Position numbers and translations under genes: made by a program. The notes under the pieces were generated by a model that had not been told where the DNA came from, did no database searches, and saw nothing but the letters and a program-made list of their open reading frames with translations. Below are positions 56,623 through 64,000 of a stretch of DNA of 64,000 bases, one piece after another (position 1 is the first letter of the stretch; every line of letters starts with the position of its first letter). The stretch comes from Paludibacteraceae bacterium (lineage in GTDB: Bacteria > Bacteroidota > Bacteroidia > Bacteroidales > Paludibacteraceae), in NCBI GenBank assembly GCA_017448985.1, contig JAFSKL010000028.1, forward strand, positions 16,336 to 80,335, in the 5' to 3' direction.

Positions 56623-59298
56623 ATGGATAGCAAATATAATCCCAAAGACATCGAAGCCCACTGGTATCAGTATTGGCTGGACAACAAACTCTTTCACAGC
56701 GAGCCGGACTGCCGCGAACCTTTCACCATCGTTATCCCGCCGCCCAACGTAACGGGCGTGCTCCACATGGGTCACGTGCTGAATGAGACCATTCAGGACA
56801 TCCTCGTTCGTCGTGCCCGTCTCGAAGGCAAGAACGCCTGCTGGGTTCCGGGCACCGACCACGCGTCGATAGCCACCGAAGCCAAGGTCATCAAGCGCCT
56901 CAAAGAGCAAGGCATCAACAAATCCGACCTCACACGCGAGCAGTTCCTCAAACACGCGTGGGACTGGACCGACGAACACGGCGGCATCATCCTCAAGCAG
57001 CTCCGCAAGCTCGGCTGCTCCTGCGACTGGGACCGCACCGCCTTCACCATGGACGAGACCCGCTCCAAAGCCGTCATCAAAGTGTTCTGCGACCTGTACC
57101 GCAAAGGCCTCATCTACCGCGGACTCCGCATGGTCAATTGGGATCCGGAGCGCCAAACGGCTCTCTCCGACGAGGAAGTGATCTACCACGACGAGCATAA
57201 CAAGTTCTACTACCTCCGTTACCGCGTGGCCGAAGACCCGACCAAATATGCCGTCGTCGCCACCACGCGTCCGGAGACCATTTTCGGCGATATAGCCGTC
57301 TGCATCAACCCTAAAGAGGAGAAGAACCAATGGCTCAAGGGCAAGCATGTGATCGTACCGGGTGTAGGCCGCGTGATACCGATCATCGAGGACCGCTACG
57401 TGGAGATAGGCTTCGGTACCGGCTGCCTCAAAGTGACGCCGGCCCACGATGTGAACGACTATATGCTCGGGCAGAAATACAAGCTCAAGACCATCGATAT
57501 CTTCACGCCGGACGCGCATCTGAACATGGATACCATCGAGCCGGAACTGCAGCCGAATGTGCGCAAGTACCACGGAATGGACCGTTTCGACTGCCGCAAG
57601 GCCATCGTCGAGGACCTCAAAGCGCTCGACCTCGTGGAGAAAATAGAGGACTACGACAACAAAGTGGGTTACTCCGAGCGCACCAATGTGCCTATCGAAC
57701 CGCGGTTGAGTCTCCAGTGGTTCGTCAAGATGCAGCATTTTGCCGACATCGCGCTGCCGCCGGTGATGAACGACGACATCGTCTTCTATCCCGCCAAATA
57801 CAAGAACACCTACCGCAACTGGCTGGAGAACATCAAAGACTGGTGCATCAGCCGCCAGCTCTGGTGGGGACACCGTATTCCCGCATGGTACGATGCAGAA
57901 CTTCTGGCACAGACAGGTCTCGAGAACTATCCTGATGACAAGATCCTTGTATGCGAAGGAGATCCAAACACCCAAATGGTAAATGGTAAATGTCAAAATG
58001 GTAAATGGATTCAGGACGAAGGCGCTCTCGACACCTGGTTCTCGTCATGGCTCTGGCCTATCTCGCTGTTCAACGGCATCGACGATCCCGGCAACAAAGA
58101 GATCAACTATTACTACCCCACTTCCGACCTCGTAACGGGTCCGGATATCATCTTCTTCTGGGTAGCACGAATGATCATGGCGGGCTATGAGTACGTCGGC
58201 AAGATGCCGTTCAAACATGTCTATTTCACGGGTATCGTCCGCGATAAACTGGGCCGCAAGATGTCCAAATCGCTGGGCAACAGTCCCGACCCGCTGGACC
58301 TCATCGAGCGTTACGGCGCCGACGGTGTCCGTATGGGTATCCTGCTCTCCGCACCTGCCGGCAACGACATCCTCTATGACGATGCCCTCTGCGAGCAAGG
58401 ACGCAACTTCTGCAACAAGATCTGGAACTGCTTCCGTCTGATTAAGAGTTGGGAAGTAGCGGATAATGCTCCCTCTCTTGAGGAGAGGGCAGGGGAGAGG
58501 TTTGCGATCAAATGGTTCGAAGCCAAACTGGCGCAGAGCGAAGCGGAGATAGCCGACCTGTTCAGCAAATACCGTCTGTCCGAGGCCTTGATGGAGATCT
58601 ACAAGCTGTACTGCGACGAGTTCAGCGGCTGGTACTTAGAGATGATCAAACCGGCTTATCAGCAGCCTATCGACCGCGGCACCTACGAAGCCACGCTCGC
58701 GTTCTTCGACCGTCTGCTGCGACTGCTCCATCCGTTCATGCCGTTCATCACCGAAGAGCTCTGGCACGGCTTAGAGCCGAGCAAGCAAGGCTGCGCGGTG
58801 AGGTCTATCATGAACGCCACCTTAGCGCCTATCGGCAACGTTGATACCGCTATCCTCGCAGAGGTCGAAGACCTCAAAGCCATCATCGCCGGTGTGCGTA
58901 ACGCGCGCGCAGCGAAGAATATCCCGCCGAAAGAGCGTCTCACGCTCATCTCGCCGGTAGCCCTGAATCCGCTCGTGGAGAAACTGGCCAATGTAGAAAT
59001 AAAGGTTACGGGTGACGGGTTACAGGTTACGGGCAACTGTTCCAAGTTCATCGTTGGCACCACCGAGTTCGCCATCCCGATGGACGCATTTATCAATGTG
59101 GAAGAGGAGCTCAAGAAACTGGAGGCAGACCTGCAGCATCAGCAAGGCTTCTTGCGGGGTGTGATGGCCAAACTGAGCAACGAGCGCTTCGTCCAGAACG
59201 CCAAGCCGGAGATCGTGGCCCTCGAGCAGAAGAAACGCTCCGATGCCGAAGCCCGTATCGCTGCCCTCGAAGAGGCCATCCGTGCACTCAAAGGATAA
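56623..59298 (+). CDS. valS: Valyl-tRNA synthetase
   Basis: Class I synthetase, 891 residues. HIGH motif as [11 protein letters not shown]1 editing domain with [19 protein letters not shown] as [14 protein letters not shown], and a C-terminal coiled coil ([19 protein letters not shown]). Three short repeats are translated in frame: NGKCQNGKW in the catalytic-domain loop before [24 protein letters not shown] before the anticodon domain, and [10 protein letters not shown] before the coiled coil. Confidence 0.97.
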   Translation: MDSKYNPKDIEAHWYQYWLDNKLFHSEPDCREPFTIVIPPPNVTGVLHMGHVLNETIQDILVRRARLEGKNACWVPGTDHASIATEAKVIKRLKEQGINKSDLTREQFLKHAWDWTDEHGGIILKQLRKLGCSCDWDRTAFTMDETRSKAVIKVFCDLYRKGLIYRGLRMVNWDPERQTALSDEEVIYHDEHNKFYYLRYRVAEDPTKYAVVATTRPETIFGDIAVCINPKEEKNQWLKGKHVIVPGVGRVIPIIEDRYVEIGFGTGCLKVTPAHDVNDYMLGQKYKLKTIDIFTPDAHLNMDTIEPELQPNVRKYHGMDRFDCRKAIVEDLKALDLVEKIEDYDNKVGYSERTNVPIEPRLSLQWFVKMQHFADIALPPVMNDDIVFYPAKYKNTYRNWLENIKDWCISRQLWWGHRIPAWYDAELLAQTGLENYPDDKILVCEGDPNTQMVNGKCQNGKWIQDEGALDTWFSSWLWPISLFNGIDDPGNKEINYYYPTSDLVTGPDIIFFWVARMIMAGYEYVGKMPFKHVYFTGIVRDKLGRKMSKSLGNSPDPLDLIERYGADGVRMGILLSAPAGNDILYDDALCEQGRNFCNKIWNCFRLIKSWEVADNAPSLEERAGERFAIKWFEAKLAQSEAEIADLFSKYRLSEALMEIYKLYCDEFSGWYLEMIKPAYQQPIDRGTYEATLAFFDRLLRLLHPFMPFITEELWHGLEPSKQGCAVRSIMNATLAPIGNVDTAILAEVEDLKAIIAGVRNARAAKNIPPKERLTLISPVALNPLVEKLANVEIKVTGDGLQVTGNCSKFIVGTTEFAIPMDAFINVEEELKKLEADLQHQQGFLRGVMAKLSNERFVQNAKPEIVALEQKKRSDAEARIAALEEAIRALKG
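57974..58002. repeat. Array AAATGGT with one extra base, translated in valS
   Basis: AAATGGT, AAATGGT, AAATGTC, then AAAATGGT (8 nt). The third unit replaces the in-phase TAA by CAA and the extra A shifts the next unit, giving 29 nt rather than 28. Confidence 0.85.
58469..58500. repeat. C/G-rich palindrome in valS, translated
   Basis: CTCCCTCTCTTGAGGAGAGGG arms in part (CCCTCTC / GAGAGGG), read SLEERAGER. Confidence 0.88.
59004..59031. repeat. 4x7 array GGTTACG, translated in valS
   Basis: GGTTACG, GGTGACG, GGTTACA, GGTTACG: 28 nt read [10 protein letters not shown]. Stop-free in this orientation. Confidence 0.92.
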
Positions 59299-59311
59299 AA
59301 GAAAAAAGCAG

Positions 59312-59319
59312 TACCTTTG
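59312..59319 (+). promoter_or_regulatory. Promoter -7 box for the lipoprotein gene
   Basis: TACCTTTG shortly after the valS stop, 24 nt before ATG 59344. Confidence 0.6.
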
Positions 59320-59343
59320 CAGCCGATTTTGAATAATAGCCTT

Positions 59344-59814
59344 ATGACAACAAATACGATGTTCAATTTTACCCCCCCCCATATCGCGAATGGCGGTTTG
59401 ATTGGTAAAGTAGGCACTTCGCAACGCATAGGCGGTGCACGGCTTTTATGCTGTGTGCTGCCTTTTTTGTGCGCGTTCCTTTTGAGCGCGTGTACGCGTA
59501 GCAGCCAACGCCCTGCCGACGAGGCACCGATGGTCGAGATCCCTGCCTCCGTCTTCTTCCATCCGGACTCGCTTGTCAAGTACGCCGAACTGGCGTATCT
59601 CCATGACGACCCCAAAGGTCTGTTCGTGACGGGCGCCGCCGCGTATCTTCGTGAGCAGGGCCAAATGCCGGATAGCTGCACCACGGTGCCGCTTGACGAA
59701 GCCGATATCATGCTCCTTCATGCAGCAGAGTTAGGAAATGTCGATGCCCTAAACCTCATCCGCTGCCTCGCCGCCCACGGCTGCTGGAAACATTCTATTC
59801 CTGAATCTAAATAA
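59344..59814 (+). CDS. Small lipoprotein of unknown function
   Basis: 156 residues from ATG 59344; ATG 59359 is possible. A hydrophobic stretch (LLCCVLPFLCAFLLSAC) ends in a lipobox-like LLSAC, so the mature protein would begin at that cysteine and sit in a membrane. About 30 residues precede the hydrophobic stretch, unusually long for a lipoprotein signal, and this lead contains a C9 tract. The C-terminal half is helical (DEADIMLLHAAELGNVDAL), with a Sel1-like flavour. Confidence 0.65.
   Translation: MTTNTMFNFTPPHIANGGLIGKVGTSQRIGGARLLCCVLPFLCAFLLSACTRSSQRPADEAPMVEIPASVFFHPDSLVKYAELAYLHDDPKGLFVTGAAAYLREQGQMPDSCTTVPLDEADIMLLHAAELGNVDALNLIRCLAAHGCWKHSIPESK
59372..59380. repeat. Homopolymer tract of nine C
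   Basis: Nine consecutive C residues between the start codon and the signal segment of the lipoprotein gene. Slippage by one base would break the frame. Confidence 0.85.
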
Positions 59815-59823
59815 ACCTAAACC

Positions 59824-61578
59824 ATGAAAACAGAAGATCAAGTACGCGATGATGCGCACAAAATATTAGGCCTTGAGGATACCGAAACATCAAAAGCCGG
59901 TGTCGGACAACTGACCTCATTTGCCAAATTAGGCTTTAAGGGCGAAGGTTCCAACTACCGTCCCGACGGATGGTATCTGCCCAACGAAACGACTTTCCCT
60001 GCCATCATTCTCGAAGTCAAGAAAGAGGACTGCGATCTCAAACAGCCGCAGATAGATGAGTTGCTCAAGAATTGTGTTGTGGCGCACTCGAAGTATAAGA
60101 ATGTCGTCGGCATTTTATATAACGGCCTTGATATTTTGGTGTATAAAAACGAGGAGCTGCTAGCAGATGAGAAAGAGTTGCAGAATAAGGAGCATTACCT
60201 GGGGCTCTTTGCGCAGAACACGATTGATAAGCAAAAGATCTATACGCTCACAAAGCGCATCAATGATTCTTTGCACACAAATTTCGGCATAAAAAATCTT
60301 AACCATCGAATGATTTTTACTGCCTGCGCTCTCGTAGCCAAACGGTATGGTGCTACGTTGGTAAAAGGCATGGATTATACTACCTTCCATACATCTATTC
60401 ATTCGACGTTATCTAAATCTCTCGAAGAGGCAAAGCGACAAAATCAAAAGCTCGATCTGTTGCTTGATGTTTATGCCTCGATCAAAATGAACATTACGGA
60501 TAATCAGCAGGCAATAGACGAATTCATTGATTGTGTAACGGAAATATCTGATAATATCAATTCTGACTTTTGGCAGGGTGAGGATGTTATGGCGATTTTC
60601 TTCAATGAATTTAACCGCTATAAAGGCAAATCTGATAAAGGACAGGTTTTCACTCCTGACCATATTACATCTTTAATGTATAATATAATCCATGTAGATA
60701 AAAATGATATCGTGCTGGATGCTGCGTGCGGTAGTGGTGCGTTCCTTGTTAAGGCGATGTGTAATATGATAAAAGATGCCGGTGGGAGCAACACAAACAA
60801 AGCTAAAGTCATTAAGCAAAAACAACTCTATGGTATAGAAGTAGACCGTGAAATATTTGCGCTTGCTTGTGCTAATATGCTAATTCATAAAGATGGTAAA
60901 ACAAATATAGCACAATTAGATAGTAGATATGAAGAAGCCGGACGATGGATTGCATCTAAAGGAATTACAAAAGTTCTAATGAACCCACCTTTCGAATCAA
61001 AATATGGATGTCTTGAAATAGTTGGCAATGTGTTGGATAATGTGCCGCAGAATACATCTTGTGCGTTTATTTTACCCGATAAGAAATTAGAAAAGGATCG
61101 TCTTGGCAAGAAACTGCTAAAGAAACATACTCTCCTTAAGATTATTAAGTTGCCCGAAAAAGTCTTTACCGGCACAACGACTTCTGTATTTATTTTTCAA
61201 GCACAAAAGCCTCAGAACGATAAAGAGATTTTTGCCTGCTATATTGAGGATGACGGATTAGAGACGGTAAAGAACCAAGGCCGGCAAGATATCCGTAATA
61301 AGTGGAACGACATTGAAAAGTATTGGCTGAATGTGGTAGAGAAGCAGTCCGGCAATGATACCATCCAATGGCTCAAACCGTCCGAACACCTCTCCTACCA
61401 AATGCCCGAAAAGCCTTTTGAGATTTACGAGGAAGATTTCGTCAAAACTATGATGGACTATGAAATGTTCAAACAGGGCAAAGACGTCAAGGAGTTTAAC
61501 GAACAACTCTTGCAGCATGTATTATACAGAAGTGCTGTCTCATTAATGGAAGACAAAGTAACAATAATTTTAGATTAA
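59824..61578 (+). CDS. Type IIG/BcgI-like restriction-modification protein (nuclease plus N6-adenine methylase)
   Basis: 584 residues. The N-terminal domain has a PD-(D/E)xK nuclease motif: P47-D48 then E64-V-K66 in RPDGWYLPN ... IILEVKKED. A helical linker leads to an N6-adenine methylase with motif I DAACGSGAFLVKAM (about 298) and motif IV NPPF (387-390). Nuclease and methylase in one chain, plus a separate specificity protein 7 nt downstream, resembles BcgI. Its AT content is higher than in flanking genes, which suggests horizontal gain. Confidence 0.87.
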   Translation: MKTEDQVRDDAHKILGLEDTETSKAGVGQLTSFAKLGFKGEGSNYRPDGWYLPNETTFPAIILEVKKEDCDLKQPQIDELLKNCVVAHSKYKNVVGILYNGLDILVYKNEELLADEKELQNKEHYLGLFAQNTIDKQKIYTLTKRINDSLHTNFGIKNLNHRMIFTACALVAKRYGATLVKGMDYTTFHTSIHSTLSKSLEEAKRQNQKLDLLLDVYASIKMNITDNQQAIDEFIDCVTEISDNINSDFWQGEDVMAIFFNEFNRYKGKSDKGQVFTPDHITSLMYNIIHVDKNDIVLDAACGSGAFLVKAMCNMIKDAGGSNTNKAKVIKQKQLYGIEVDREIFALACANMLIHKDGKTNIAQLDSRYEEAGRWIASKGITKVLMNPPFESKYGCLEIVGNVLDNVPQNTSCAFILPDKKLEKDRLGKKLLKKHTLLKIIKLPEKVFTGTTTSVFIFQAQKPQNDKEIFACYIEDDGLETVKNQGRQDIRNKWNDIEKYWLNVVEKQSGNDTIQWLKPSEHLSYQMPEKPFEIYEEDFVKTMMDYEMFKQGKDVKEFNEQLLQHVLYRSAVSLMEDKVTIILD

Positions 61579-61585
61579 TTTTCTT

Positions 61586-62173
61586 ATGAGCAAAATCGAC
61601 ACATCGAATTGGATAGAGTTCTCGATGAAAGAGTTAGGTTTTGATAACTTTCACGGGAAACGTCTTACTAAGAAAGACAGAATAGTTGGTACTATTCCTT
61701 TCATTACGGCTGGTAAAGAAAATCAAGGTGTTGTAGGATATATTGGTAATAATTGGCCAACTTATCATAATCCAATAACGGTTGATATGTTCGGTAATGT
61801 ATTTTATCATAAAGGGGATTTTGCGGGTGATGATAACATCTATTTCTTTGTAAATAATCAAATAAACGAGTATAGTAAATTGTTCATTGTGTCTTCTATA
61901 CAATGTTCTCTAAAGGCAGTCTTTGCTTATGTTGATCAGTTTCGTCAAGATAATGCCGATGAATTAAAAATCCTTCTCCCTGCGAAAGGTAATGAGCCCG
62001 ACTGGCACTATATGGAGATGTATATGCGAGGAGTGGAAGCCATCGTCAAAAACAAACTCTCTTTGCTCGTACCGCACAAAACGGAGGTAGCCATTAAGGA
62101 CGCTGCAAATGTCACTTTTAACAACGCAAATGTGACATATATCGACCAAAGTAAGACCTTTAATGTAAAATAA
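61586..62173 (+). CDS. Specificity subunit with a single target-recognition domain
   Basis: 195 residues. GTIPFITAGKENQGVVGYIG is the classic start of an HsdS target-recognition domain, with DNIYFFVNNQ, a Q-C-S-L-KAVFAYVDQFRQ segment and ILLPAKGNEPDWHYMEMYM before the helical arm. Type I S subunits have two such domains; one suggests a half-subunit that dimerises and reads a palindromic or bipartite site with the protein upstream. The C-terminal tail (NVTFNNANVTYIDQSKTFN) is of unknown role. AT-rich. Confidence 0.85.
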   Translation: MSKIDTSNWIEFSMKELGFDNFHGKRLTKKDRIVGTIPFITAGKENQGVVGYIGNNWPTYHNPITVDMFGNVFYHKGDFAGDDNIYFFVNNQINEYSKLFIVSSIQCSLKAVFAYVDQFRQDNADELKILLPAKGNEPDWHYMEMYMRGVEAIVKNKLSLLVPHKTEVAIKDAANVTFNNANVTYIDQSKTFNVK

Positions 62174-62184
62174 TATCGATTTTT

Positions 62185-62216
62185 CTTGCATATATCGGGA
62201 AAAAGTTGTACCTTTG
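62185..62216 (+). promoter_or_regulatory. Promoter for the gene at 62426
   Basis: TTGC (62185-62189 region) and TACCTTTG (62209-62216), 20 nt apart; it leaves a leader of about 200 nt. Confidence 0.7.
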
Positions 62217-62425
62217 CACCCGATTTCGCTGGTATCGACAGCGTAAAAAAGCGATAACATAGTATTTTTCAAGGCATATTCCTTTGTAAACGAATTCGGC
62301 AAATTTCAGTAAAGAAAAGAAATATGTCCCAATTATCCGTGACTTGCATGGGTAGGTGGGGCATCTTTACGCTTTGCCGAAAGCCGTTTACTGTTCCATC
62401 TATCTGTGCTTTTTTATGAAGCAAT
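62217..62425 (+). promoter_or_regulatory. Long leader with a possible 31-codon upstream ORF
   Basis: About 205 nt between promoter and ATG 62426. It contains GGTATCGACAGCG, a possible pairing of GAATTCGGCAAA with TTTGCCGAAAG, and an ORF 62324-62419 (MSQLSVTCMGRWGIFTLC...). The ORF ends 7 nt before the next start, so it could be a leader peptide; equally the region may be a structured RNA. I do not recognise a catalogued riboswitch. Confidence 0.4.
62324..62419 (+). CDS. Possible 31-residue leader peptide
   Basis: ATG to TGA, cysteine- and hydrophobic-rich (TCMGRWGIFTLCRKPF). No ribosome-binding site stands out. Reported because it fills the leader and abuts the next gene; it may not be translated. 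Confidence 0.3.
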   Translation: MSQLSVTCMGRWGIFTLCRKPFTVPSICAFL

Positions 62426-62833
62426 ATGAGTAAACCTGTTTTCTTTAATTCCAAAGTCGTCTATCACGACAACAGCCGTGAGTACAACATTGATGCGCGC
62501 GGACGGGACCTCTCCGAGGTAATTCGTACTATTGACACCCAAGATGTCGTGCCCGTTCAGGAAGAAAAGCCGGAGTCGAAATCCGAGCATTTCCCGTATC
62601 TTACCCAAAAGTGTTTTGACGAGAAAAGAGTTTCGACCATAGAAGCCGAGATACAGGCAGCGCGCAAAGGTACTGCCGAAGATATGTGGCGCACACTTTG
62701 GAATAACGAGAACTTGGGATATGTGGCGGTTCAGTATATCAATGCTACTACCCTCTACCGCGAAATCGAAAAATGGTACGGAGAACTCCCCTATAAAGAG
62801 CGGAATTTTAGAGAAGCACGGAATAAAAGGTGA
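62426..62833 (+). CDS. Accessory Bacteroidales protein of unknown function
   Basis: 135 residues, no signal peptide. N-terminal beta-like segment (VVYHDNSREYNIDARGRDLSE), acidic linker, then a helical domain FPYLTQKCFDEKRVSTIEAEI ... WRTLWNNENLGYV ... YGELPYKERNFREARNKR. I have an impression that this C-terminal domain recurs in short Bacteroidales genes of unknown role near mobile regions; I assign no function. Confidence 0.6.
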   Translation: MSKPVFFNSKVVYHDNSREYNIDARGRDLSEVIRTIDTQDVVPVQEEKPESKSEHFPYLTQKCFDEKRVSTIEAEIQAARKGTAEDMWRTLWNNENLGYVAVQYINATTLYREIEKWYGELPYKERNFREARNKR

Positions 62834-62910
62834 CTGCCGTCCATTGCCGTTCACTGCCGCGTGATACTGCCGTCTATTGCCGTTTGACTGCCGTCTACTG
62901 CCGTTGAGTG
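62831..62910. repeat. About 8 units of a 10-11-mer, core ACTGCCGT
   Basis: TGACTGCCGT, CCATTGCCGT, TCACTGCCGC and further degenerate units, starting over the stop of the preceding gene. The longest array in the window. Confidence 0.8.
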
Positions 62911-62917
62911 CCATAAT

Positions 62918-62946
62918 GACCTGCATTTTAGCGGGTCTTTTTTTTT
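62918..62946 (+). terminator. Terminator after the gene at 62426
   Basis: GACCTGC / GCGGGTC stem, ATTTTA loop, nine T residues. Confidence 0.85.
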
Positions 62947-62951
62947 GTATA

Positions 62952-62959
62952 TACCTTTG
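62952..62959 (+). promoter_or_regulatory. Promoter -7 box for the HNH gene
   Basis: TACCTTTG just after the terminator T run, 47 nt before ATG 63007. Confidence 0.6.
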
Positions 62960-63006
62960 CACCGCCTTTCGGGATTAACTAACTATCCCTCCCGTCTGGC
63001 GATGTT

Positions 63007-63540
63007 ATGAATATATCTATTTTAGAAATCATGCACGAGGGCACACTCCTGCGCCTTGTGCCACACGAACCCGACAACGGCTACCGGTTCTATTGCTCCG
63101 GTGACGGCACCATCGGTCTGCGTATCGCACCCAATGGGCAAGAGACGGTAATGGTGGGCGCGCCTACTACTACCGAGAACAGTAAAGACCCAACCAATGC
63201 CCATCGCAAACAGCGGTATCTGAAATTTATGCATGCGTGGGGACATGAGGAACACATCCTTGTCTCTCATGCGGTCTATCTCGCCTGGGTAGGGCCTTTC
63301 GACGAACCTTGTATCGACCACAAGAACGGCATCACTACCGACAACAGGTGGCAGAACCTCGAACCGGTCTCATATGCGGAGAATGCCCGTCGTACCAAAG
63401 TCCTCAACGGCCTCCATAAGGTCGGTATTAACCCTGCTGAACTGCCGTTCGATGTCCTTGATCGCTACCTCGACCCCAAGATCCACCACGACCCCCACGA
63501 CCTCTCCGACCGAGAAATATCCCGACATCAGGAGTCTTAG
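63007..63540 (+). CDS. HNH endonuclease-like protein
   Basis: 177 residues. The HNH_3 core reads VYLAWVGPFDEPCIDHKNGITTDNR in part (IDHKNGITTDNR), then WQNLEPVSYAENARR, the pattern of phage-type homing nucleases. The first HNH histidine lies in IDH and the asparagine in TDN. The N-terminal half is unassigned. No intron or prophage is nearby, so it is a free-standing accessory nuclease, possibly linked to the restriction-modification genes. Confidence 0.78.
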   Translation: MNISILEIMHEGTLLRLVPHEPDNGYRFYCSGDGTIGLRIAPNGQETVMVGAPTTTENSKDPTNAHRKQRYLKFMHAWGHEEHILVSHAVYLAWVGPFDEPCIDHKNGITTDNRWQNLEPVSYAENARRTKVLNGLHKVGINPAELPFDVLDRYLDPKIHHDPHDLSDREISRHQES

Positions 63541-63606
63541 CTTGTTCCCTTTTGTGAAAAATCGACCTAAAAAGGATCATGGTAAAGAGATCTTTCTTCG
63601 AATTCC

Positions 63607-63720
63607 GTCGGGATTTGATCCCGACACCAAAATCTTTGTTAATTAGCGTCGAATCGTATTCGACAAAAGTATGTTAATTGCGTCCAAATTGCATTTGGAC
63701 ATCCAAAATCAGTGTTAATT
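63607..63720. repeat. Three palindromes with conserved ends and spacer GTTAATT
   Basis: Three hairpins start at 63607, 63648 and 63682. Each opens GTC and closes GAC but has a different stem (GGGATTTGATCCC, GAATCGTATTC, CAAATTGCATTTG). Each is followed by a spacer ending GTTAATT (63638, 63673, 63714). Confidence 0.7.
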
Positions 63721-63723
63721 TTG

Positions 63724-63780
63724 GCTTGTATCTTTTTTTATCCAAAAAGATCAAAAATAATTCGTAAAAAAGATACAAGC
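63724..63780. terminator. Inverted repeat GCTTGTATCTTTTTT, probable bidirectional terminator
   Basis: Arms GCTTGTATCTTTTTTTA and TAAAAAAGATACAAGC with a 24-nt A-rich loop. A T run in the left arm and an A run in the right suit termination either way. The rest of 63541-63847 contains no gene I can support. Confidence 0.6.
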
Positions 63781-63847
63781 TATAGTATAAACAACTATAA
63801 ATAAGTAAGTTATAAAATCTAAAAAAGTTATAAAAACTGAAAAAATT

Positions 63848-64000
63848 ATGAAAACAGACAATTTAGCAGCTCTGCGTGAGTTGCGCTTGCAAGAAAAAGC
63901 CATCAAGGCACAAATCGATGAAATCAGTACGCCGGCTACCAATGAGGCGGTGGCGATTCTGGCAGAACAAGGCCTGGAGAAAGGCGAGTTTGAGATTGAG
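63848..64000 (+). CDS. Start of an unidentified gene, cut by the window end
   Basis: 51 codons are present: MKTDNLAALRELRLQEKAIKAQ and a helical continuation with DEISTPATNEAVAILAEQGLEKGEFEIE. Charged, probably coiled coil, no signal peptide. Function cannot be judged from this fragment. Confidence 0.6.
   Translation, partial: MKTDNLAALRELRLQEKAIKAQIDEISTPATNEAVAILAEQGLEKGEFEIE

Noticed and set aside
62831-62910. CRISPR-like array
   Set aside because: Units are 10-11 nt with no spacers of constant length and no cas gene in the window; it fits the short tandem arrays.
63007-63540. Evidence of a prophage
   Set aside because: A lone HNH gene without phage structural, integrase or lysis genes does not support a prophage.
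63607-63720. CRISPR repeat-spacer array
   Set aside because: Only three elements, each with a different stem sequence; conserved parts are just GTC/GAC ends and GTTAATT.

Overview
The window is a chromosomal segment of a Bacteroidales bacterium (phylum Bacteroidota), probably an uncultured gut, oral or rumen lineage. Evidence: nearly every promoter carries the Bacteroidota sigma-ABfr -7 box TAnnTTTG with a TTTG/TTG element about 20 nt upstream; MurF and Alr are fused; IspG keeps part of the extra domain typical of this phylum; secreted proteins carry type IX secretion C-terminal domains; Shine-Dalgarno signals are weak. Genus cannot be assigned. No rRNA, CRISPR array, insertion sequence or prophage was seen.

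Layout. 1-9.7 kb (mostly minus): dnaK (cut by the window edge), era, an M16 zinc protease, the threonine degradation pair tdh-kbl, and gdhA. 9.8-17.3 kb (plus): a secreted C10 cysteine protease, mutS, mltG and a UspA-like gene. 17.3-24.9 kb: a candidate small RNA, a BadF/BadG-type kinase, a GT2 glycosyltransferase, a SpoIID-like protein, a PG_1098-type methyltransferase, a murF-alr fusion that lacks the MurF C-terminal domain, and an ABC ATPase, followed by a decayed surface-protein gene. 25.8-35.5 kb: dxs, trkA, trkH, an SGNH hydrolase with an MBOAT acyltransferase, coaE and murG; trpB2 converges on murG. 36.9-47.3 kb: an AsmA-like protein, rplU-rpmA, serS, two Bacteroidales proteins of unknown role, tkt and leuS. 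47.6-59.3 kb: htrA, tRNA-Lys, ispG, an exported protein, tRNA-Ser, a CYTH protein, an outer-membrane barrel with a T9SS adhesin, and valS. 59.3-64 kb: a lipoprotein with a C9 tract, an AT-rich two-gene restriction-modification system, and small accessory genes including an HNH protein.

The most striking signal is a dispersed family of short tandem arrays, more than 40 in 64 kb. Their sequences differ from locus to locus but the architecture recurs: usually four units of 7 nt (28 nt), sometimes four of 8 or 11 nt. Units include AATGGAA, GTACAGA, AGCCAAA, ACGACCA, AGGACAA, GGTTACG and AATTGAA. Many lie inside essential genes (dxs, murF-alr, coaE, murG, valS, ispG) and are translated. Because 7 is not divisible by 3, an array reads as the same heptapeptide in every frame of a strand. 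Families without a stop codon sit inside genes; families with a stop sit between genes or at gene ends. Where a stop-bearing family does occur inside a gene, the one unit in the stop phase is mutated (TAA to TAT, TCA or CAA). Several arrays supply start or stop codons. A second dispersed family, a C/G-rich palindrome often read as SLEGRAGEG, is inserted in kbl, murF-alr (two sites), serS and valS.

Cellular themes are protein quality control (DnaK, HtrA, M16), translation (Era, SerS, LeuS, ValS, L21, L27, two tRNAs), envelope building (MurF-Alr, MurG, MltG, MBOAT/SGNH, SpoIID), isoprenoid synthesis (Dxs, IspG), potassium uptake (TrkAH) and T9SS secretion.
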